A stretch of 64,000 nt of DNA from Dendrobium chrysotoxum (GCA_019925795.1 CM034308.1:62001-126000); one strand, 5' to 3'. Counted from the first letter of the stretch, positions 1 to 12,480 are shown. The notes: a model not told the origin generated them from the sequence alone. Program-made: numbers and translations.

Positions 1-10
1 ACCATGAGAA

Positions 11-3000
11 TTAGAAAACAGGGCATCCCTTGACAACAATTCCAGGTTCGGTGGGGCAGGATGCTAACGGACAATGGTCAATCTCTGTTCCCCACCATTT
101 CAGATTTCTGTTTTCATTTTGAAGAGCAAAGAAGAGAAGCACACCCATGAAGGCCGTGCCCGCGTCCAAGGCCGCTGATAGCACGTAGTTGTACTTCTGC
201 CACCACTGCTTCCGGTAACGGAAAACAAAATAATTGAATATTGTTCCAGTGATGAGCCAACTGGCTATGTTTGTGGGAGTGGCCGGAGGCATCCCAGCAA
301 ATCCATAAGAGATGACTGGTATATTGATCAAAGGTATCCACTTCTTTTCTGGAAACATTCTGCTGAACAACCACACCGGCACTGGCAAAAGTGCACCAAT
401 CAAAAATAGCCACACCAAGTTGCGGTACATTCCATGGTGGCCAAAGAGGCGAGCAGGGCCTATCAGGCCCCATATGACTGAAGCGTCAAAGGTCACTCGA
501 TACTTGGGGCATGTCCATGGGCTATCAGGGTACAAGCCATCCACGTCGCATATGTTCTCGATGCTTTCAATCATCCACCAAGCTACCGCAATGTTCACGA
601 TGCCAGCAACAACAGTTCCAACAAGCTGAAAGGTGGTTGCAGACAATATTTGGTTTAACATTAGCAAAAAGAGAGAATACAGATCATTCATTGCTGAATT
701 AGAGAGATACAAGTGGTGGTTGATTGATTACCTGAGCAGTGTACATGCACTTTGGTGGGATTTTCATGTAATGCCCAAGCTTGAGGTCAGACAGGAAAGA
801 GAGGGCATGGATGGTGCTGATTCTACCGTATATCTTAAAGAGCAAATTTGCAATGGGCTTTCCCGGTAGGACATATCCAATCATGAATTGTGCTATGATA
901 TCATACCCTGGTTGCTGGAAAAATCAAGAAGAATGGGAAAAGATTTTAGAGTTCCCTGTTGGACGATATGATAAAAGGAGTAATCGGATCTCCAGAATAC
1001 TTGATAAAATAAATATGATAGTGCCGTACCATATTGTCAAAATTTTTGTTACCTGATTTGTGGTTGCTTGGATAACTCCAACCGGTAGAGTGACAATCCA
1101 TGCCAACCCGAAAGCAAAAAGCATACCCCACCAAGGCAGCTGCACCTCCTCCTTCCATATAAATGACATTAACAGAGACAGCCCGATGCTTCCTGCTAGA
1201 AGAATAAGGAACCACCACTGAGGAACCTGTTTATAGTTCTTCATCAGCTTGGCATGGATGTCCAGCTTCGCTGAGTTCACTGCAGACTTGCTTTGCCTCC
1301 AGATATCTCTACAAGGGTTGGAAGTGTTCATTATTCTCGTTAAAACTTCCTGTAAGACATGCTAAACTTAAAAATAGATCAGCTAGTCCAATCTATTTAC
1401 TCCTATCATCGCTGAAAAACTACTGCAAATCGATGAGCAAGTCTGAGCGAGTATTTGAATAAATTAGCATTTATAATTAAACTGAAAGCTAGTAATGGAT
1501 GATGATTGATTTGAAAAACAGAAAAATAATAAAAATCATAGTAAAAGTAACAATTAGAACCTTATGCTTACCTGCCATTGAATAAGAGCACGTGGGTTAA
1601 TGTTGCAGTAAACCGAAGAAAACCTGAACCTATAGATATTGCAAAAAGAGGACTGAGATAGAGTTTCCCGTAGTCATTATAAGCCGCCTCATTCAGCTCA
1701 AATGTGGGAGTCAGTATCTTGGTTGTGTCATACTTCTGTCCCTTGGAAGTAAAGAGTTGGTTTGAGAATATAGGAAACTTCCTTGCATCGAAGGTGTTGA
1801 AACTCCAGTAACAAAGAGGCATTATTATATAGATGAACATAATGAAACCAACTGCTGTATTTAGAATAGAAAACCATGGGGTGACCAAAGGGCTACCATG
1901 ATAGGCAGAGATACCAGCCCAATCAAGAGTAAATGCACCAACTCCAAGTCCATGATAGCCTGAACCTATCTGTTGTGCAGTGATGCTGTGAGGCCAGATC
2001 CAACAGATCCAAGAGAAGAATGTCAGGATAGGGAAGAGGTATCCAGGTAGAGTGTAATAGGCAAAGCTTGCAGTCAAAAATATGAGGAAGAACTGCATCC
2101 TTGTCAACCCTCTTGATGATAAATCCCTCTCGTGGAGAGCTCTGTGTAACATAAAATTTATGTAAGATTGTAGTATTGTAAATAATGTTATTCTAGTTTA
2201 TACACTTCATTTTAGCAAGTATTACGACAATTCATAGTAACCATAAGAATATTAATTGGTTCTTCTTTAAAGAGTCGGTAGTAGTATTTTATCAACACTT
2301 TTAGGAAGACGGAAAAGTTGAAGGAAAAGCATGGCTGCACGCCAATTGCTGATTACATCTAGTCTGTTGCTCTCTTATTCCAAATGCTTCTTAAATTAGA
2401 GAAGGAAAGCTTTACTGTGCCATATTCCACATTTTTCAGGGAATTTATATTTGTGGAGGAGATTAGCCATAGAAAAGCTATTAAAAAACTCTCTTGGAGA
2501 ATACATTTGTGGTAATGGAAATTACAAACCTAAAAAGGGAAACCTGAGCAAGATTTGAAGGCCACCACATTTCAACGGGATCTACTAAATACTTTCTTAG
2601 CATTCCAGCCCAGCCATAACCTAGTATCTGCAAGAAAAAAAATAAGAAAATCAGAGTCAAAGCACATTAAAAAGTTGATTAGAAGAATCTTAATGGGATG
2701 TGAACCAAAATAGTTTTTTGAAGGTATGAGAAGGTTGATTCAAATCTACATGAAATCGCTCACAATACTTTTCAAACAAAAACAATTACAAATAAATAGC
2801 AATTAATTCTTCACTTAAAAATATATTAATTAATCAGTATAATGACCATAACATACATGCTCAAATGAGTGCTAAAACATTAATTAGACGGTTAATTTGC
2901 TAAATTGCATAATGAGGCATTATTTGTGTGCACAAAGGAAAGATAGGTTCGAGGAAGCTAGTGATGTGCCGGCTCAAGCTGAACCGGCCCAACCAGCCAA

Positions 3001-6000
3001 GGGGCCAGGAGCATGCCATCGTAATAAGGGAGGGAGTGTCACCTATCAGTGTACGACCGTATCGTTACCCGCAGTTCCAGAAAGATGAAATTGAAAGGTT
3101 GATTAGAGAAATATTGGAGGCCGAAATCATCAGACCCAGCATCAGTCCTTTCTCTAATCCCGTTCTATTAGTGAAAAAGAAGGATGACAGTTGGCGTTTT
3201 TGTGTGGACTACAGAGCCCTCAACAAGGAAACTGTCCCTGACAAGTTTCCTATCCCAGTCATTGATGAGCTACTAGATGAATTGAGCGGAACCGTGATCT
3301 TTAGCAAGATAGACTTGAAATCCGGATACCATCAGATCCGGATGAAGAAGGAGGATATACCCAAGACAGCCTTTAGAACTCATGAGGGATACTATGAGTT
3401 CCTGGTGATGCCTTTTGGCCTCACCAATGCTCCCGCTACTTTTCAGGCCCTTATGAATAAGGTTTTCAAACCTTATCTCAGAAGATTTGTATTGGTGTTC
3501 TTTGACGATATCTTGGTCTACAACAAGACAGAGGAGGAGCACTGGGAGCATTTGAAAAAGGTGTTAGAGGTACTGCATGAGCACCAGCTGAGGGCCAACT
3601 TGAAGAAATGTTGCTTCGTACAAGGCAGTGTAGAGTACTTGGGCCATGTTGTATCAAGGGGAGGGGTGGCAGCAGATCAATCCAAAATTGAGGCAATGCT
3701 TAAGTGGCCAGTGCCAAAGAATCTGAAGGAGTTGAGGGGATTTTTAGGACTGACAGGGTACTACAGAAGGTTCGTAAAGAGGTACAGCACTATAGCATGG
3801 CCACTCACCGAGCAGTTGAAGAAGGATGGGTTCCTATGGGGGGAGGCGGCTACATCATCCTTTGAGAGCCTGAAGAAGGCCATGACTACAGTACCGGTCC
3901 TAGCCTTGCCAGATTTCACTCAGACCTTCATCGTGGAGACAAATGCATCCAGATACGGACTAGGTGCAGTGCTTATGCAGAGTCGTAGGCCCATTGCTTA
4001 TTTCAGCCAGGTACTGACAGCTAGAGCCAGGTTGAAGTCAGTCTATGAGAGGGAATTAATGGCCATCGTTTTGGCCATCCAGAAGTGGCGGCCCTACCTA
4101 CTTGGGAGGCACTTCATTGTTAGGACAGATCAGCGGAGCTTGAAGTATCTACTGGAGCAGAGGATGGTGATAGAAGAGCATCAGCGGTGGCTGTCCAAGC
4201 TGCTGGGGTACGATTTTGAGATTCAGTATAGACCCGGAGTAGAGAATAAGGCGGCGGATGCCTTGTCCAGATGTATGGGGGAGCTGCAGACAGTAACACT
4301 TTCGGTTCCGTTGATGCTTGATTGGGAGGCCATCAGAGAAGAAAGTGCTAGGGATGAGGCTTTGGGAAAACTCAGGGCAGATTTGCTAAAGGAAGAGGAT
4401 AGCCACCAGGGTACTGGTTGGAGGGAGACAGATTGCTATATCAGGGAAGGTTCGTCATGCCCCGAACCTCGATCCACATCCCGAGCTTGCTCCAGGAGTT
4501 TCATGGAAGCGCTGTAGGGGGCCATTCAGGAGTGCAGAAGACATACAGAAGGCTAGCCTCGGAGTTATACTGGAAGGGGATGCATAAAGATGTAGAGGAG
4601 TTGGCAGCCAGATGCGAGATCTGCCAGAGGAACAAATACATGGCTATGTCACCAGGAGAACTACTACAGCCTTTAGCTCTACCGGGACGAGTATGGGAGA
4701 AGATATCCATGGATTTCATAGATGGGCTACCCCGTTCAGAAGGGTTCACAGTGATCTTAGTGGTGGTGGACAGATTGAGCAAGTATGCTCATTTCATTCC
4801 CCTCCGACACCCATACACTGCAGTAACAGTGGCTTCAGCTTTCATCAGAGAACTGATCAGATTGCATGGAGTACCAGAGGCGATAGTATCATATAGGGAT
4901 AAGGTGTTCCTCAGCCATTTTTGGAGAGAGTTGTTCAGGTTGCAAGGGACAGTTCTGAAAAGGAGTACAGCTTATCATCCACAGACGGATGGCCAAACGG
5001 AAGTGGTGAACAGAAGCTTGAAAACTTACCTGAGATGTTTTGCATCAGAGACACCCAAGCTTTGGGCTAAGTGGTTATCATGGGCAGTATTAGTACAACA
5101 CCTCTTTTCACTCAGCTTCTCAGATGACTCCATTCAAGGTGTTGTACGGAAGGGATCCTCCCCACTTAGTGCACTTTGGGAGGGGCAGTACCCCAGTGTC
5201 TTCAGTAGAGGAGTACTTGGAGGAGAGGGATAGAAGGCTAGAGGAGTTGAAAAGATATCTCCTGAGAGCTCAACAGACTATGAAGAAGCAAGCGGATGGG
5301 CACAGGAAGGACATCCAGTTTGAAGTAGGGGAGAGGGTATTCTTGAAGCTCCGGCCATACAGACGGAAGACAGTCGCCAACAGGAGAAATGAGAAGCTGG
5401 CTCCAAGGTACTTTGGGCCTTATGAAGTGCTGGGGAAGATCGGAGCAGTAGCATATCGGCTGAAACTACCACCCACGGCGACTATACATCCGGTTTTTCA
5501 TGTATCACAGCTGAGGAAGGCCATTGGTGACTATACTGCCAACCCCGAGCTGCCAGCGACACTTACGGAGGAGTTAGAGGTAGTTTTGGAGCCCTTGGAG
5601 CTGATGGGGGTTCGTCAGAAGGAAGAGGGAACTAAGGAAGTGTTGATCCAGTGGAAGAACCTTCCTGATTACGATGCCACGTGGGAGCCTTACGAAAGGG
5701 TGAAACAGCAGTTTCCGGATTTTCACCTTGAGGACAAGGTGATTCTTTGGGAGGGCGGTATTGATGTGCCGGCTCAAGCTGAACCGGCCCAACCAGCCAA
5801 GGGGCCGGTTCAGTAGGTCTACAGGAGGCGGAATCCATCCGCCTCCCCTTACTTGGTCCGCCCAATGGGTGGGCCCCACTAGCCCAAGAGGCTTTGAATT
5901 TGAATTGGAGGGGGCGGCTAAGGCATGGGGAGGGAAAACTTATTAGGAAAGTTTTGTATTAAAGAGGGGAAGGGAGATTAGGGATGTTTATGTTTTGTTT

Positions 6001-8253
6001 GATTGAAATTAGGGTTTCCTTGGAGGTTTGGGCTCTAGACAATCTTGTCTAGAGATTTGGGAGAGACGGTCCTCCTCTCGAATTGAGGATCTCTTGTATC
6101 TTGCTTTTGCATTTGCTTTGCTTTATTTCCAAGTCGCAATCTATCGTTCCTAGTTTGATTTGCTCCAAATTATTGTGTTTTCCCGCTGTTTTTATCAATT
6201 TTGCTTAGGGTTTCTTGCAAACTCAAGTAGATCCGGTAGGATTACTTGCGAACTCAAGTATTTCCTATCAGCTAGTTTTGGACAAAAGACAGAAAATAAA
6301 ATTCACAAATAACATATCTAAGAGTTAACTACTGGTCCATTCTACTTATAAAAAAAAAGTCTTGAATCTAGCGGATAGGCAAACGCATTTCATTTATCGC
6401 CACCTAATTGAGTTAGTGATTTGTTTCAATAACTAAATTAGGCAATTAAACAATCTCCCTTATCAAATTTAGTTGCAAGGACATGCTATTATTCCAATGT
6501 ATTTGTGCAATTGATAAAATATTTCAAGTAGAACTAAAATAGTTCTTTTTTTTCAGAATGGAAAAAAAATGAAATCCTAAAAATCTTTGCAAGAAAATGT
6601 TTGAAAGAGGTTCCAGGAGTCTGCTAATCTACAAGACACGTTTATTTAAAACCCAATAATCAGTACTTTTCATAATTATCGATCCAAATTAGAAGGGACC
6701 CTAACACTTCATTAGTTCAAGAAATAAAAAAGAGTATAGAAAAGTATCTTGCTCCGGCTAAAGCAAGTGGGATAAGAAAATGTGATGCATGATCTCACAG
6801 TGTCCCTACTTTTGAATTTAATTTTTCTTTCGCTCAAACGATTGCTATCAATTCAAACTAAGCCCTAAATCAACCAATACCATCACCAATTTAAGATAAA
6901 TTACCTTTTTTCAAGCTCAGCGAACCATTTCCCTATCAAGAGAAATTTGCTTTTGGTCCATCTCATATTCTTATGGCACTAAATTAGTTCGAGCATATTC
7001 CATGGCATGGAGCATGTAATGAGACTCTAACCTATTTCAAGATTCCCTTCTGCCGTGTAAAGAATCAGTTCCACATCACTGATAGAAAATAGGTGAAGTA
7101 GGCCAAAAATCCCAACCTTTCGTTATCAATAACCTTCCCCACCTTCAGCGGATCCATCCTCATCTAACCTTTTTAAAAGCAAACATTCTTCATTTTTTTT
7201 TTTTTTCAATTTGGATTTGAGCCAATTAAGTCGTAAACTTACACACTCGAACCCAAAAACTCTAATTGTTGCCTAAGCTCTCAATCAAGGTCAAGATGGG
7301 CTGCTCTTTACAGTTTCTAACCGGAAAAAAAATTTGAAATATATATATATATCATCTCTTTATGCCATAAGGACTTTTACCCAGCTCATCCAAATAAGAA
7401 TGAGAGCGACATCTTCATTAATAAGCTCAACTATTCAAACAAGTAAGTGGAAAAAAAACGGAGATCCAAAATAAACGCTTCTTCCCAAGGAAATCTAGAA
7501 CAAATACGTCAAATTATGGTCACCTCTTTTTCTTGAAAATAATTAACTCCAAAGGAATGAAAGAAGCGTGAAAAATGATTTTTTTTCCCAGTCCGTAGCC
7601 AAACTAGCAAAGAAGAATATGAAAAACAAAACTCAAAGGAAGCAATTCAATTAACACCAAATCTCAGAAGGCTTAGAAAAACCTAGCCTCATTTTTTGTA
7701 ATTTCTTTTAATTTACCTGGGTAGTTAGCACAATAAGGAGGCCGCATAGGAAGCTCAAAGTCTGCTTGTAGTAGACCTTCATCACTGCGACAGCCCCAAT
7801 GGAATAGGCGTCTCCTCCTCCAATGGAGACACCGCAGTTGGCAAATATGGTAATGATTACGTGCTCCTTGATGTTAAACGGACCAGGATTCAGATTAAAA
7901 CCCCAGTCCCTAAAGAGCCTCACCTCTTTTCTTGGTAGCACCCCAGCCATGAACCGGCCGAGGGGAAGTGCTGCGATCTGCATCAAGATCGCCGAGATTG
8001 TAAGCGGCTGCGTGCGGAAAGTAAAGAAGGTATTGAGAAAGATAAGAAGGACGCAACAAGTTAAGCCGAGGAACCACGCCCGGAATGTCATCACTGGCAT
8101 CGATGGATCATCGGTCTCCGGAACAACTAGGGCCACCTCCTCCACCGGACACCGCTCTGCCGCCACCTCTTCTGAAGCCAGTGGGGGCGTCAGCGGTTCC
8201 TTTCGGACCTTGGGGTCGCCCTTTGTGGCCATTTGCGAGAGTGAATGAGCCAT
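11..8253 (-). CDS. OPT3: OPT3-like oligopeptide/iron transporter, six exons, intact
   Basis: Membrane transporter of the OPT family. By homology to Arabidopsis OPT3 it would move iron (and copper) complexes across the plasma membrane for phloem loading and shoot-to-root iron signalling. Exons on the minus strand: 8253-7717, 2627-2530, 2141-1572, 1308-1053, 914-732 and 625-11. All junctions are GT/AG and the phases agree, giving 2259 nt, 752 residues plus TAA, the usual family length. Visible landmarks: the N-terminal segment EEVALVVPETDDPS, the NPGPFN motif in exon 1, the DPVEMWWPSNL block in exon 2, KIPPK in exon 5, and the C-terminal HCPLASCPT and GCPVF. Many hydrophobic segments fit the roughly 16 membrane spans of the family. 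Paralogues OPT1/4/6/7 match less well at the C-terminus. The start is the first ATG of exon 1. Intron 1 is about 5.1 kb because a retrotransposon lies in it. No in-frame stop or frameshift is seen. Substrate is inferred from family membership only. Confidence 0.94.
2530..2627 (-). CDS. OPT3: OPT3-like gene, short exon 2
   Basis: A 98-nt exon too short to stand out as an open frame. It begins after a TTTTTTCTTGCAG acceptor and reads ILGYGWAGML, then RKYLVDPVEMWWPSN, ending in a split Arg codon (AG|A) completed by exon 3 at 2141. The donor is GTTTGT, a weak form of the plant consensus. The segment matches the OPT family block that follows the exon 1 end LTTQ. Confidence 0.93.
2962..3006 (+). 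repeat. 45-bp stub of the 5' LTR
   Basis: Begins TGATGTGCCGG right after GCTAG and matches the 3' LTR start base for base. At 3007 it jumps to sequence just upstream of RT. This is the scar of one internal deletion. Confidence 0.88.
3007..5759 (+). pseudogene. Reina-like pol remnant: RT, RNase H, integrase, chromodomain
   Basis: The first frame runs to 4517: RT with the FFDD active site (about 3500) and RNase H, in which the first catalytic Asp is Asn (TNAS, codon 3942-3944). The reading then shifts near 4400-4418 to integrase, with an HHCC zinc-binding segment (about 4470-4625) and MDFI as the first catalytic Asp. The second catalytic Asp of the usual SDRD is Tyr (codon 4892-4894). A small deletion near 5087 and a TAG at 5091-5093 in place of a conserved Trp break it again. 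The third frame (5124-5816) holds the integrase C-terminus, PVFHVSQLR, and a chromodomain around 5640-5720. No complete enzyme could be made. Identification is secure from order and motifs; clade is inferred. Confidence 0.92.
5762..6270 (+). repeat. 3' LTR of the Reina-like element
   Basis: Its first 45 bp are identical to the 5' LTR stub at 2962-3006. It contains a 10-bp inverted repeat with a 2-base loop (CTCTAGACAA / TTGTCTAGAG, 6033-6054), and a short direct repeat of the type CTTGC-AACTCAAGTA near 6214 and 6246. It ends in CA next to the GCTAG duplication. Confidence 0.88.
6276..7716. other. Intron 1 remainder, nothing recognised
   Basis: AT-rich non-coding DNA with a short T run near 7191-7206 and a short TA run near 7341-7350. 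No frame, repeat or mobile-element signature seen. Confidence 0.6.
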
Positions 8254-8330
8254 CTTATTGTATTATCCTTCTGTATTCTGCAGAAAAAGGGAGAGTGTGT
8301 GCGGTATATATTGAGTGGTGACGGAGAGAG
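8254..8330 (-). promoter_or_regulatory. Putative promoter and 5' leader of the OPT3-like gene
   Basis: Directly upstream of the ATG at 8253. The minus strand carries AATATATACC (8303-8312), a plausible TATA box about 50-55 bases before the start codon, so any leader would be short. No iron-responsive or other cis element can be named with confidence. Inference from position and sequence only. Confidence 0.35.
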
Positions 8331-9440
8331 GGGGCAAAAAGGGTAAATTTTGGAAGAGAGCAAACTGGAACCGAATACTTGTGCGCATCTTTGGACCGTA
8401 GCATATCTCGAAATGACAAATTCGGTCTCCAACGGCTTTTTATCACATAAATTTTTGTTATCAATTAATATATATATAAGAATCAAATCTATGACCTCTC
8501 GATTGACAATTAAACTCTTAACTAGCAAATCAAAATAAATTAGGTACATGACAATAAAAAATAGAAAAAATCATTAAAATTTAGTGCAGCTTTTTTTTTC
8601 TCATCAATGATCAAAAATTTATTGAAATATTGTAGATGTCATTTATATTTTGATAAAAACTTTAAAGAACAGCATACTCAATTCACAGTTCATTATACAT
8701 TGGATATGTCTGTTAACACTTGTATTCTTCATTTAGTTCTACTATTGTTGAGATCCCAATCAAATCAAAAATAACTTTAACATAAGACATGCATTTCAAG
8801 GTGTTCAAAAGAACCTTAATCAGCAGTTATATTAAGTTCAACAAAAATTATATTGAAGATTAAATGAACCGCAAATGATGTTGATTTTAATTAAAATTAT
8901 AAAGCATCATCTTAGTTCTATCAACACTAAGATAATCCAAATTCAAGCATAGAATGGGCTCCAATTAACCCCCCCCCCCCCCCCCCCCCTTCGGCAAGGG
9001 ATACAGGCAAAGGGTTAAAATATGTGGGGGTATCAAAAGATGCATGTGGCTTTACAATAAAGAATTAAATGTAGTAATGAATACACTAAGTAGGTTTGAA
9101 GGGATCATTGGAAAATAGACTACAAATATGAGTCGCTGATATTTCTCCTGCAAGAAATGTGGCTCCAAATATTTAATTCGAATGGGTTAAATTTTCCCAA
9201 CAGAATAAGCTCATGAGGTTAATTACATCTCAGGCATATCTAAGAGCACTCTTAAATAATGAGCTTCACTTTCATTCAGATATTTATGTAATAATCAAGA
9301 AGATGTAGTTTCACTTCTAATAGAAAAGAGAACTGTAAGGCTCGATCATAAGACAATGAGATAAGTCAATGATACTTTAAAGCTTATAAAATAAGAAACC
9401 TCGATATATATATATATAAGGTTTTATAGGCCAATAAGAA
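8331..9440. other. Intergenic AT-rich DNA upstream of the OPT3-like gene
   Basis: No coding signature on either strand. It contains the poly-C tract at 8969-8989 and a short TA run near 9407-9417. Confidence 0.55.
8969..8989 (+). repeat. Poly-C tract, 21 bases
   Basis: Uninterrupted run of C between ATTAA and TTCGG, one of five long C runs on the plus strand of this window. Confidence 0.95.
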
Positions 9441-11150
9441 TCTAAGGCTAATGGTGTATTGAGTGGGGATATACTCAAAGTATGTATAAGATAGCGACAT
9501 GTCTCTGCGCATAATGTGTATTATTTATAAGTTCAGCCCTTAAACATAATAAACTCGAGGATCTTCACTCAACTACTAGAGCATAATAAATCAAAAAAGA
9601 GACTCAACCTCTGGTGTGTGAACTAGGAAATGTTTCTTCACCAACTTGAACTTTGGACTTATGAAGAAAGGTGTGTTGAGTTCGATCTTTAGCTACATTG
9701 AGCCTTCTCTATGGGTTTAGCTCTCTACTATGCTAAACTTTGAAGGTCTTAATGTGATGCCTCATAATCAAATTTAAAAGAAATATTTATTTTATCTTCT
9801 TAATTAATCAATCAGAGCTTCTATAAATCATCATAATAATAAATATATCCAATGAAAGCAACTAACAATCATATACCTCAAAATATTTCACTATATTCCC
9901 AAAATCAATATATAATTGCTAAGAGATCAGTATAATTATTACTCTATCACAAACTCCTGACTACAAAAGAATAAGAGAAAATATAAATAAAATCAAAAGA
10001 AACATGAGGATCTCTGCCACCTCACTCCAACTGGTCATGACCCTTTCCCTGGCCTGAAATCATTTAAATGACATATAATGAGATAAAAAGCCCAATAAAT
10101 AATCAAAACTCTATCAATACTTTCAATGCAAGGCAAAAGAATTAATATATATGTTTCAGTTCTAGCCAATATTAATCATCACTTTATATAAGCAATAAAA
10201 ATCTCTAAAAATTAATAATAAAATCAATATGTTCAATAAAGTCAAAAGTCAAACGATAAAGAGTATTATTACCTAATGAATTATGTCAGTATGCTATGCT
10301 ATATTATATTAATATTAATGTCACTATGAGCTATCAATCTATTAATCTGTTTAATGTGCTATCAATCAGTTTAATGTATTATCAGATAAATATCATCATG
10401 AGTATAATAATAAAAAATAAGGCGGACATACAGTTTTAATATGATATTTTCTTACATCTGTTATCTGTCATAATCGTTAATATGTCAATCTCATCTTACC
10501 TTTTATTTATTTATATTAATTATTTATTTTCATAGGTGGCTTTCAATAATCATTTAAGAGTCATTACACTCTACTCGTCGACTTAATTTAATCAATCGGT
10601 TACTAGCTACAATTAGAATTACACCACCAATCTTTTTAAAGAAAAGTCCATCGGCCCATCTTCCCACATATAATATTATATTTTAAGAGCCAACTCATAT
10701 TCATTATAGTATTAACAATCATTCTTCCTTGTTTACATGCAAATACTATCTTTTTTATGCAATATAAATCAATATCATGTACGAAGTGCAAAAATATATA
10801 AATACATGAAAATCTATCAATTTTTTATATTATACATTTACTGTAAAAAATTATAAACTGACAAAAATTAAATATATTCCTGTCAAAATGTTCATATTGA
10901 CGATATCTATTACATACTAAAAGTTATGCGGTGAAAGTTTTATCAATATAAAATTATTCTTATTTTTTTATAATAAAAATATAAATTTGATCAAAAAAAT
11001 ATAAAAAACATAAAATTATTCAAATCAAACGATAGGGTAGAGGTTCCTTACTGTGAGAAGAGCAAATTTTTTAACTAGGCCAACTGATAAAAATCGCTCC
11101 GTAACCTTCAAATCCTAACTTTTTCTTTCTGTGTTGGAGAGAAGACTAAG
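9440..11150 (+). repeat. LTR-like repeat family, copy A (plus orientation)
   Basis: Shares ordered blocks with the copies at 11640-12480, 21222-22990 and (inverted) 23460-24937. One block is GTTATGCGGTGAAAGTTTTA near 10925; another, near 11040-11120, has ACTGATAAAAATCG followed by AATCCTAACTTTTTC. A CCTGAAATCATTTAAA block near 10055 is shared with the 21.5-kb copy. Outer limits are not defined; the range is approximate. No coding capacity. Probably a solo LTR or non-autonomous LTR element. Confidence 0.45.
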
Positions 11151-11630
11151 AAGATTGATAGTTTATGATTTAAATTTTAATATTTAGGTAGGAGTCATAC
11201 TAAAAATGATGTAAGTGTGATTATAGATAAGAGTTTGAAGGATAATATTATAGAAATTAATAGAATTAGAGATTGAATTATAATTTTAAACAGTATTATT
11301 AATGATAAGATTATTCATATTATAAGTGGTTATGCTCCTCAAGTATGTTTAAATATGTGTTCAAAATTAAAATTTAGAATGACTTAGAAGAATTAATACA
11401 AATGATACATCTTGAAGAAATAATTTTTATTGGAGAAGATTCAAATGGATATATTCGTAGGGTGGTAGAATATTTTAAAAGCATTCATGGTGGCTATGGG
11501 TTTAGAGCGATTAATGAAGGTGGTAGGACCATATAAGCTTTTGCTCTAGCTTATAATTTTATAATTGTTAATATATTATTTAAGAAAAGAGATGAGCATC
11601 TCATCACCTATAATAATGGATATATATAAT
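11150..11630 (+). pseudogene. LINE endonuclease fragment (RTE-type, CFDP2-like)
   Basis: Degraded translation with family landmarks in order: KIIHIISGYAPQV, then IIFIGEDSNGYI (equivalent to the usual GDLNGH), then HGGYGF, NEGGRTI, AYNFIIVN and KKRDEHLITYNNG. This matches the apurinic endonuclease domain found in plant RTE-type LINEs and in predicted craniofacial development protein 2-like genes. There are stops and at least one frameshift; no reverse transcriptase follows. It lies between two related repeat copies. Confidence 0.7.
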
Positions 11631-11639
11631 CTGAAGTTT

Positions 11640-12480
11640 ACATACAACAGCTCTTGATAAAAGAGAAAAAAAAAGTCAAGCATGTAAAAATTAAAACTAA
11701 CCAACAACACAGATAAGTGTCTGCTATCCAAAACTACTTAGCTCGCTCCTTACCTTTCTCCTAGCCTGAAAATAGAAGTAAACCTACCTCGGTCGTCCAC
11801 TAGGGTCAGCATAACATCACATCCTCGCACATTCCTTTCACTATTATACATATTTTTCGACGCATTTCATTAATTAAAGCATAATTTGACTAAATTTAAA
11901 AATAATCAAAATATTTTAATGGTAGGTAGCAAAAACACTACTGAGCAAAAATTCATAATTTTAAAAATATAATTAAATTAATAGAGATTATGTAAAATAT
12001 TATTCTGAAGCTTTAATTGAACTAAAGCACAATTTTTTAGATGTCAAAATAAATTTCTAAATAGATAAAAATTATTATTTTTTCAAAATCACTCATTGAA
12101 AATTTTTCATAATATACCCAAAATATTCATAATCTCAATTTCTATAACATATAAAAAGTTACGCAGTGAAAGTTTTATCAAATTAAAGTTACATTTATTT
12201 TTCAGTAACAAAAATACAAATTTGACCGAAAAATTTTCAAAAATATAAAATTATTGAAAATTAAAATAGGCAAAACTTAACCAACCTCAAAATGAACAAA
12301 TTTTCCAATTGGGCTGATGAACAAAAATGACTCTGCAATCAGCAAACCCTAACTTTTCTTCTTCTCTCTCTTCTCTTTTCTCTCATTTTCCCAAATCATA
12401 TCTCTATTAACGAAAATGAGAAGTAAAACAAATGAAATTTTATAATTTATGTATGTGGGATTAGATTTTATAATAAAATA
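11640..12480 (+). repeat. LTR-like repeat family, copy B (plus orientation)
   Basis: Aligns in order, as the reverse complement, with 23480-24640. Shared blocks include GCTATCCAA-ACT near 11725, CATTTCATTAATTAAAGCAT near 11863, GTTACGCAGTGAAAGTTTTA near 12159 and AATTGGGCTGATGAACAAAA near 12306. It holds a single unit of the minisatellite (CTCGGTCGTCCACTAGGG near 11787) that is expanded in the 24-kb copy. No coding capacity. Confidence 0.55.

Larger units (their letters stand above)
2962..6270 (+). mobile_element. Ty3 chromovirus (Reina-like), internally deleted
   Basis: Flanked by the perfect 5-bp duplication GCTAG at 2957-2961 and 6271-6275. The element starts TGATGTGCC and ends TTTCCTATCA. 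The 3' LTR is 5762-6270 (509 bp), but only the first 45 bp of the 5' LTR remain (2962-3006), fused straight to the start of reverse transcriptase. The rest of the 5' LTR, primer-binding site, gag and protease are missing. A purine-rich tract (5749-5759, GGGAGGGCGG core) precedes the 3' LTR. RT sequence style, short LTRs and the C-terminal chromodomain suggest the Reina clade. It lies antisense in intron 1 of the OPT3-like gene. Confidence 0.9.
2628..7716 (-). other. Intron 1 of the OPT3-like gene (about 5.1 kb)
   Basis: Bounded by CAG|GTAAAT at the donor and TTTTTTCTTGCAG at the acceptor, both read on the minus strand. It contains the Reina-like element at 2962-6270 in antisense orientation. 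Without that element and one copy of its 5-bp duplication the intron would be about 1.8 kb. The rest (2628-2956 and 6276-7716) is AT-rich with no recognisable gene or repeat. Confidence 0.85.
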
